In this document: positions 24,579-29,518 of the stretch, piece after piece
Layout: the number at the start of each line of letters is the position of its first letter
How positions within the stretch are numbered: position 1 is the stretch's first letter
Source of the DNA: SABI01 sp964453215
GTDB taxonomy: Bacteria > Spirochaetota > Spirochaetia > Sphaerochaetales > Sphaerochaetaceae
DNA length: 29,518 bases
Direction: 5' to 3'
Assembly: GCA_964453215.1 (NCBI GenBank)
Contig: CAYVRR010000024.1
Location: forward strand, 1 to 29,518
Notes under the pieces: model-generated
What the model was told of the DNA's origin: nothing
The model's input: only the letters and a program-made list of their open reading frames with translations
Databases searched by the model: none
Made by a program: the position numbers and the translations under genes

Positions 24579-26867
24579 ATGAAACTATTTTATGCACTTA
24601 CAAAAAAGCCACTGTTGATAATTCTATTAATTTTGGCAATCACAACAGGATTCATCATACTTATTGCAGGGAATGCGGAATTAGAAACAGACCTAGATAA
24701 TTACATGCCATCTACTCACCCTTTGTTTGTACAAAGCAAAGAAAATAGTGAGATATTTGGAATAACAGATGCAATTATGATTGCCATCGAGCATCCAACT
24801 TCAATATATAACACAGAAACATTAGAGAAAATCAAACAAATCTCTATCGATTTACCGCAACATTTTGAAGTACTAACAGATACAGAAGTCTCTTCTCTTT
24901 ATACTGCAAGTAATATTAAAGGGAGTGATTGGGGATTAGAAGTTAATCCTTTTTATGAAAATGCTCCAACAACACCTGAAGCACTAGAAGAGTTACGAGT
25001 TAGTGTTCGTTCAAATGAAATGGTTTACAAACGAATTGTGAGTGAAGATGAATCTTCCACCCTTATTATGTTTGAAATTGTTGAAGAGGCAGACACAACC
25101 CAACTACAAAAAGAGCTTAATAGCTATGTTACCCAATATGAGGGGCCAGAAACGCTCTATGTAGCAGGAAGGGCAATTGTAGAAGGGGCGTTAGCGGAAC
25201 TCGGTCCAGCTGATATGTTAAAGATGTTCCCTCTTGTAGTAATTATGATGACGATTCTCTTATACGTATTACTTCGAAGTATTCGTCACACCCTGTTAAA
25301 CCTCATAATTGTTCTAGTAGGAACGGTGGCTGCTTTTGGATCAATGGCTCTTTTTAAAGTCCCCGTCTACGCAGTTGATACAATGATACCTGTAATGCTT
25401 ATTGCAATAGGTGTTGCCTATGGAATCCATATGCATAACGCGATTACTCATATTTTACATAGAGAACCTCATATAACAAAAGACAATCTTATACACCAAA
25501 CCCTCACCCAGATGGTTCGCCCTGTGTCAATGGCAGCACTTACTACTGCAATAGGGTTCTCTGCTCTTATGACGAGTCAAGTTCTACCTGTGCGGTTCTT
25601 TGGCCTTTTCTCTGCTATTGGAGTGCTCACTGAAATGATTCTCGCTATCATACTATTTCCCATCTCAATAAGAGTATTGGGTATTCCAAAGGTGAAGCAA
25701 AATATCCTCATCAATGAACCTAAAGCTTTGTCGAAAAAGAGCTTTCTTTCCCACTTTGTACTACATAGGCAAAAACCAATTATTATTACAGGTATCCTTC
25801 TCGCGGTATTGGGAGTGTACGGAGCAACGCAAATATGGATAGATACAAGCTTTTTAGCAAACTTTGAAAAAGACCACCCAATTGCAGTTACCGACAAATT
25901 TGTGAACTCTACGTTTGGCGGGACAAGTTCTGTGAATATCATTTTACAAAGTGAAGAAGAAGACACATTTAAAAATCCCCAGGTATTACTCACTATGGAT
26001 GAAATGCAACAACAACTTGGCACAAAGAGCCTAGTTGGAGCCTCTTTCTCTCTTACAGATTTCATTAAAAGAATGAATTTTGTCATGAATGATGAAGATG
26101 AAAGCTTTCTTTCAATTCCTGATAGCCAAGAACTTATTGCTCAATATTTGCTTCTCTATGATATGAGTGGAGATAGTGAAACTCTTTCTAAAGTTGTTGA
26201 TTACAATTTTGAAAAAGCAAATATGCAAATACAACTCAAAAATGATAGCTCAGTTCTTATGGAAGAAATTATCAACACTGTAGAGACATACTCTGACCAA
26301 TTCAAGAATCTAGGAATAGATGTGAGTTATTCAGGGAGTGGATATACTGCATATATTTTCTCTTCCCTCCTCATGGATGGGCAGATTCTCTCTCTTCTTA
26401 TCTCATTTGTCATCGTAGCTATCTTATTAGCTCTCGTTTTTAAAAATCTACTTCTTGGAATTATTGGTACTATTCCAATTGCCATTACAGCAATAGTTAA
26501 TTTTGGAGTAATGGGTTTATTAAAGATTCCTTTAAGTTCAGCAACCGCACTCATCTCATCAATAGCAATAGGGATAGGTGTTGATTATGCAATTCACTTA
26601 ATTGAGCGCTATACATTAAATAGAAGAGTTGGCCTTTCAATAGAAGATTCGGTCAATGAAACTATCGTTCATACGGGAAAAGCAATTGTCTTTAATGCAA
26701 TAGCTGTCATGGGTGGGTTTATTGTTCTTACCTTCAGCGTATTTCCTCCAAACAGACAAGTTGGAGCACTCATTGCCCTAAACATGGTGGTAAGTGCAAC
26801 AATGACCCTCACCGTACTTATCGTAGCAATTGTTGCACTCGATAAAAGAAATAAAATTATCAAATAA
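24579..26867 (+). CDS. RND/MMPL-family exporter (HAE3-like)
   Basis: A 762-residue inner-membrane transporter of the RND superfamily. A first helix (about 13-31) is followed by an extracytoplasmic domain (about 35-205) and a bundle of five helices (about 210-365). The same plan is then repeated: helix near 400, domain about 420-590, helices about 595-755. This is the duplicated 12-helix layout. The proton-relay segments are GVAYGIH (Ala280, Tyr281) in the first half and GVDYAIH (Asp669, Tyr670) in the second, so only the second half keeps the aspartate. Relatives (HpnN, MmpL types) move lipids or other hydrophobic molecules. GGAGGA lies just before the ATG, directly after operator 2. A LolA-like protein and an outer-membrane barrel follow, which argues for export through the envelope instead of drug efflux with a TolC partner. 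Confidence 0.92.
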   Translation: MKLFYALTKKPLLIILLILAITTGFIILIAGNAELETDLDNYMPSTHPLFVQSKENSEIFGITDAIMIAIEHPTSIYNTETLEKIKQISIDLPQHFEVLTDTEVSSLYTASNIKGSDWGLEVNPFYENAPTTPEALEELRVSVRSNEMVYKRIVSEDESSTLIMFEIVEEADTTQLQKELNSYVTQYEGPETLYVAGRAIVEGALAELGPADMLKMFPLVVIMMTILLYVLLRSIRHTLLNLIIVLVGTVAAFGSMALFKVPVYAVDTMIPVMLIAIGVAYGIHMHNAITHILHREPHITKDNLIHQTLTQMVRPVSMAALTTAIGFSALMTSQVLPVRFFGLFSAIGVLTEMILAIILFPISIRVLGIPKVKQNILINEPKALSKKSFLSHFVLHRQKPIIITGILLAVLGVYGATQIWIDTSFLANFEKDHPIAVTDKFVNSTFGGTSSVNIILQSEEEDTFKNPQVLLTMDEMQQQLGTKSLVGASFSLTDFIKRMNFVMNDEDESFLSIPDSQELIAQYLLLYDMSGDSETLSKVVDYNFEKANMQIQLKNDSSVLMEEIINTVETYSDQFKNLGIDVSYSGSGYTAYIFSSLLMDGQILSLLISFVIVAILLALVFKNLLLGIIGTIPIAITAIVNFGVMGLLKIPLSSATALISSIAIGIGVDYAIHLIERYTLNRRVGLSIEDSVNETIVHTGKAIVFNAIAVMGGFIVLTFSVFPPNRQVGALIALNMVVSATMTLTVLIVAIVALDKRNKIIK

Positions 26868-26889
26868 ATAACAAATAAGGAGTTTTTCT

Positions 26890-27660
26890 ATGAAGAAAAC
26901 AGCGCTATTACTTTCTATTATTATTATTTCAATACTTCCAATTTGGGCAAGTCCAAGTGGACTTGAAATCATGCAAAAAGTATACAACAGAGATACAGGG
27001 GATGACATGAAGGCAGACCTTTCGATGAGCATCACAAACTCTCGCGGTTCAACACGTGAGAGAAGCATTGTTCAAATTCGAAAAATTGAAGATGGAATTG
27101 AGAAAAAACTTATGTTTTTTACAGCCCCATCAGATGTAAAAGATACAGGATTTCTAAGTATCTCCTACCCATCTGATAAAGATGATGATCAAATGATTTA
27201 TCTCCCTGCCCTAAAAAGGGTAAAAAGAATTGCAACTAGCAATAAAAATGATTCTTTCATGGGATCAGACTTTACCTATGATGATATGGGAGCAAGAAAT
27301 CCAGCTAAAGATACCCACTCTATCATCAAAGAAGAAGTTATTAATAATGTTGATTGTTATGTAGTAGAAAGCATTCCTGTTACTCAAGATGGTGATATTA
27401 CAAAGACTCTGAATTGGATAGCAAAAGATGGCTCTTTTGGACTTAAAAAAGAATTTTATCAAGGGAGTAAGTTGATGAAAACCCTCACAATTAATGATTC
27501 AAAGACAATTGATTCAATTATTGTTATCACCGATATGACAATGGTCAATCACGATAAAGGGACTCAAACAAGAATTACTATGAATAATGTTTCATTTAAT
27601 AACAACTTTAGAGATTCACTATTTAGTGAACGACAATTAAAAATTGGACCTAGATTCTAA
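26890..27660 (+). CDS. LolA-like outer-membrane lipoprotein-sorting family protein (periplasmic)
   Basis: A 256-residue secreted protein with a clear signal peptide: KK, a hydrophobic core to residue 17, and cleavage probably after IWA (residue 20). The mature part resembles the LolA-like family often annotated as outer membrane lipoprotein-sorting protein: GLEIMQKVYNRDTGDD at the start, strands with RERSIVQIRK, KLMFFTAPSDVKDTGFL, then DDQMIYLPALKRVKRI and FMGSDFTYDDMGAR, followed by CYVVESIP and NWIAKDGSFGLKKEFY. These proteins form an open beta-barrel half-shell that can carry an acyl chain. GGAG lies about 8 bases before the ATG. It is 22 bases after the exporter and just upstream of the barrel gene, so it probably ferries the exported molecule across the periplasm. 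It differs from housekeeping LolA and should not be named so. Confidence 0.88.
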   Translation: MKKTALLLSIIIISILPIWASPSGLEIMQKVYNRDTGDDMKADLSMSITNSRGSTRERSIVQIRKIEDGIEKKLMFFTAPSDVKDTGFLSISYPSDKDDDQMIYLPALKRVKRIATSNKNDSFMGSDFTYDDMGARNPAKDTHSIIKEEVINNVDCYVVESIPVTQDGDITKTLNWIAKDGSFGLKKEFYQGSKLMKTLTINDSKTIDSIIVITDMTMVNHDKGTQTRITMNNVSFNNNFRDSLFSERQLKIGPRF

Positions 27661-27674
27661 TAATGGAGAAAATT

Positions 27675-28891
27675 ATGCACAAGAAAACTATTATATTTGC
27701 AATTCTAATGATATCACTCACTATTCCACTAGCTGCTACAGATGTAAGCTACAGTGGATTATCACACACAACACTTGCAACTCGCTTTAGTGAAGGAGAT
27801 ATTGCTCACTATAAACAATCAATTGACCTTTCTGTTGATATGTACAAAGGTATTTCTCACTTCTTCATTCAACCGTACGCAACAATATCAAAAGATTCAC
27901 CCGTTTCTTTTGATATGAGAGAAGCATATGTAGAATTTTATTTCGACAACATGGACTTAAAAATAGGGAAACAAATCATTGTTGCAGGGCAAGCAGATGC
28001 CCTTTTCCTCACAGACATCATCTCACCTAGGAATCTATCTGATTTTGTTCTCACAGAAACCCGAGATATGAAAATAGGCGTTCCAGCCATTAAGAGTTCT
28101 TTCTACCTTGGCAGTTATACAATTGATGCAATATGGATTACTCAGGCTATTCCTACAACAACCTTTTTGCCATCCTCAATGTGGTTCTCATCTCCATCTC
28201 TTCTTCCATCATCAGCAACTATTACAATGACCGAACCAACAGCACCAGATTTGTCATTAAAAAATTCTGAAGTGTTTGCTAAATTACGCTACTTTGGCTC
28301 TTCCACAAGTTATGAGATTGTNNNNNNNNNNNNNNNNNNNNNNNNNNNNNNNNNNNNNNNNNNNNNNNNNNNNNNNNNNNNNNNNNNNNNNNNNNNNNNN
28401 NNNNNNNNNNNNNNNNNNNNNCTGTTGTACTACGAGGTGAAACTAACCTTTCAATAAACAAATCATTTAGTGCTGTTACTACAACACCTGCCCCTTCTGT
28501 AGATGTAGAAGAACATAATTATCTACAAGGATTAATTGGAGTAGATTACTCACTCTTTGGTGTTGATATGTCTAGTCAATATATGGTCAGCTTTATTGGA
28601 AATTACAATGACAAGATAGTGCATCAAGGTAGATTTGCTAGCGAATATAGCCACTTAGTAACGTATCGAGCACAAAAAAAGTTCTTTGAAGATAGATTCA
28701 CATTCCAACTATTTTCTCTTATAGAACTTGATCCAGTTAATGCTCTCATTCGTCCATCCATCACGTATGAAATAGAAGATGCTGTATCTGTAAAAGCAGA
28801 GGTTCTTCTTTTTGTTGGCGATGATGATGGCTTATATGGAACATATAAAGATAACTCGCTTACATCAGTCTCGTTATACTGGTATTTCTAA
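27675..28891 (+). CDS. Outer-membrane beta-barrel protein (DUF1302-like), interrupted by an assembly gap
   Basis: The start is taken at ATG 27675 because GGAG (27665-27668) lies 6 bases before it. The ATG at 27663 lies only two bases after the upstream stop. A signal peptide follows (KKTIIFAILMISLTIPLAA, cleavage near residue 21). The mature part has alternating beta strands and the stretch REAYVEFYFDNMDLKIGKQI, then GQADALFLTDIISPRNLSDF, which resembles the REAY...GKQ...G.ADGL...NPRDL pattern of DUF1302-type barrels. After 100 N the same gene continues in another frame (VVLRGETNLSINKSF from 28424), open to TAA 28889-28891 and ending LYWYF with a terminal Phe, as expected for barrel insertion. 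The frame change is explained by the arbitrary gap length: the missing bases should number 2 modulo 3. It is the last gene of the TetR-exporter operon, 14 bases after the LolA-like gene. Confidence 0.82.
28322..28421. other. Assembly gap of 100 N
   Basis: Exactly 100 N inside the barrel gene, a conventional placeholder for unknown length. Coding sequence lies on both sides, in frames that do not agree across 100 bases. Confidence 0.99.
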
Positions 28892-28899
28892 TTTCATCT

Positions 28900-28972
28900 A
28901 CAATGCATTCTCTCCTTGTAGAGCTTTTGATATAGTATGAATTGGAGGGGGTGCATTGTTTTATTTATTCCT
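28900..28972 (+). terminator. Long-stem terminator after the exporter operon
   Basis: ACAATGCATTCTCTCC (28900-28915) pairs over all 16 positions with GGAGGGGGTGCATTGT (28944-28959), with three G-U wobbles, across a 28-base loop. It is followed by a T-rich run (TTTATTTATTCCTT from 28960). It starts 9 bases after the barrel stop codon. The loop is longer than in typical intrinsic terminators, and an alternative small hairpin CTACAA/TTGTAG (28898-28920) competes with it. Confidence 0.6.
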
Positions 28973-29213
28973 TACATACTCCATAAGCAACAGTGTGAGT
29001 TCTCTCTATTTAGTATGAGTTTTTTCTCTCTTTATAACACCTTGATATATTATTCAAATATCATTTGTTAACTATTTTCAACATACTACTTGATTTTTCT
29101 CATACAAGAAATGTATTGATGAAGAAAGATTTCCTTGCGAGGTTGATGTAAAATTATTACTTAATTCTTGTTTTTATAAAGTTGATATATTAGAAAAAAA
29201 GGCTCTAGTATCC

Positions 29214-29222
29214 TGTGGATAA
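29214..29222 (-). promoter_or_regulatory. DnaA box 1
   Basis: Perfect TTATCCACA on the minus strand, inside the first copy of the 15-base repeat (29214-29228). Confidence 0.6.
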
Positions 29223-29275
29223 CTTGTGAATTCATTTCAATAATTCTATATAAAAATAGTACCAAAAAAAACAAC

Positions 29276-29365
29276 TATTCCTATATCGTTTTTTATAGTA
29301 TTTGATGAGTTTTTGTGTATTTCATTTATATACTACATATGCATTTAACATATTCCTATTCCTAT
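29276..29365 (+). repeat. Three TATTCCTAT repeats in AT-rich DNA
   Basis: TATTCCTAT occurs at 29276-29284, 29351-29359 and 29357-29365, the last two overlapping by three bases. All lie between the two perfect DnaA boxes. Function unknown; they could be part of an unwinding region. Confidence 0.5.
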
Positions 29366-29436
29366 AGTATTCTTTACATTTTAAACTTAGTCCAAAAAGG
29401 GTACATATTCTATGCTTTTGGTGTCATAGGAAAGGT

Positions 29437-29445
29437 TGTGGATAA
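29437..29445 (-). promoter_or_regulatory. DnaA box 2
   Basis: Perfect TTATCCACA on the minus strand, inside the second copy of the 15-base repeat (29437-29451), 223 bases from the first. A weaker copy with two mismatches, TGTGGGAAA, follows at 29470-29478. Confidence 0.6.
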
Positions 29446-29518
29446 CTTGTGTATTAGTGTGTGATAGATTGTGGGAAACTTTGTGAGATTTTAGTGAAAT
29501 CCTTATTAATTATATAGT

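Larger units (their letters stand above)
28976..29518. other. oriC: Candidate chromosomal replication origin (oriC-like, gene-free, AT-rich)
   Basis: About 540 bases with no plausible coding frame and very high A+T. It contains two identical 15-base repeats TGTGGATAACTTGTG, each starting with a perfect DnaA box (TTATCCACA on the minus strand). A third, degenerate copy (TGTGGGAAACTTTGTG) lies close to the right edge. Between the first two lie T-rich tracts and three TATTCCTAT repeats, which could serve as the unwinding element. In many bacteria such a region lies directly upstream of dnaA, which would have to begin beyond 29518. That gene is not visible, so the call is an inference. Confidence 0.5.

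Noticed and set aside
28568..28891. Separate 107-codon gene after the assembly gap
   Set aside because: The frame is open further upstream to the gap (from 28424), and the content continues the barrel to a terminal Phe. It is the 3' part of the interrupted gene.
29060..29080. GTTAAC half-site resembling the TetR operator
   Set aside because: Only one half matches and no palindrome is formed, so there is no support for binding.
1..29518. CRISPR arrays, insertion sequences, tRNA or rRNA genes
   Set aside because: No regularly spaced repeats, transposase motifs, terminal inverted repeats or cloverleaf sequences were seen. Intergenic spaces are mostly under 150 bases.

Overview
The window is AT-rich, gene-dense DNA from a diderm bacterium, most probably a spirochaete (phylum Spirochaetota). 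That placement is an inference. It rests on a lipoprotein with a relaxed lipobox, a cytoplasmic GH13-type protein of about 1,120 residues, outer-membrane export genes and the overall gene content. No rRNA or tRNA is present to settle it. A run of 100 N at 28322-28421 shows the sequence is a scaffold, so a draft or metagenome-derived genome is likely.

Left part (1-9.2 kb), mostly minus strand, is amino-acid and one-carbon metabolism. It holds a left-truncated iron-sulfur L-serine dehydratase, an unrecognised lipoprotein, and a fused DAHP synthase/prephenate dehydratase/ACT protein covering the first shikimate step and the step from prephenate to phenylpyruvate. Endonuclease III (plus strand) lies between this group and the metH-metF pair, which makes methionine and the methyl-folate it needs. 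Serine dehydratase, folate and methionine genes together suggest active amino-acid and C1 turnover.

Middle part (9.3-15.7 kb), plus strand, carries peptidyl-tRNA hydrolase, the large GH13-like protein, a divergent DAACS/SDF-type transporter and a multi-spanning membrane protein of unknown function. A strong hairpin closes the converging transcription units at 15.7 kb.

15.8-20.3 kb, minus strand, is a compact lgt-pepP-gpmI operon: prolipoprotein diacylglyceryl transferase, a long Xaa-Pro aminopeptidase joined to lgt by an ATGA overlap, and 2,3-bisphosphoglycerate-independent phosphoglycerate mutase. Divergently, on the plus strand, lie a C-terminal processing protease and rsmE with no gap, then a sigma-54-activator-like AAA+ protein that lacks a DNA-binding domain and has a degenerate GAFTGA loop.

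Right part (23.9-28.9 kb) is the most interesting module. A TetR repressor is followed by an RND/MMPL exporter, a LolA-like periplasmic protein and an outer-membrane beta-barrel. The TetR promoter and the leader of the exporter carry nearly the same palindrome (14 of 16 bases shared), so this looks like a self-contained, TetR-controlled route for moving a lipid or other hydrophobic molecule across the envelope. The barrel gene is interrupted by the assembly gap.

The last ~540 bases contain no gene. They are very AT-rich and carry two perfect DnaA boxes inside identical 15-base repeats, a third degenerate copy and other short repeats. This is a candidate chromosomal replication origin, presumably with dnaA just beyond the right edge.
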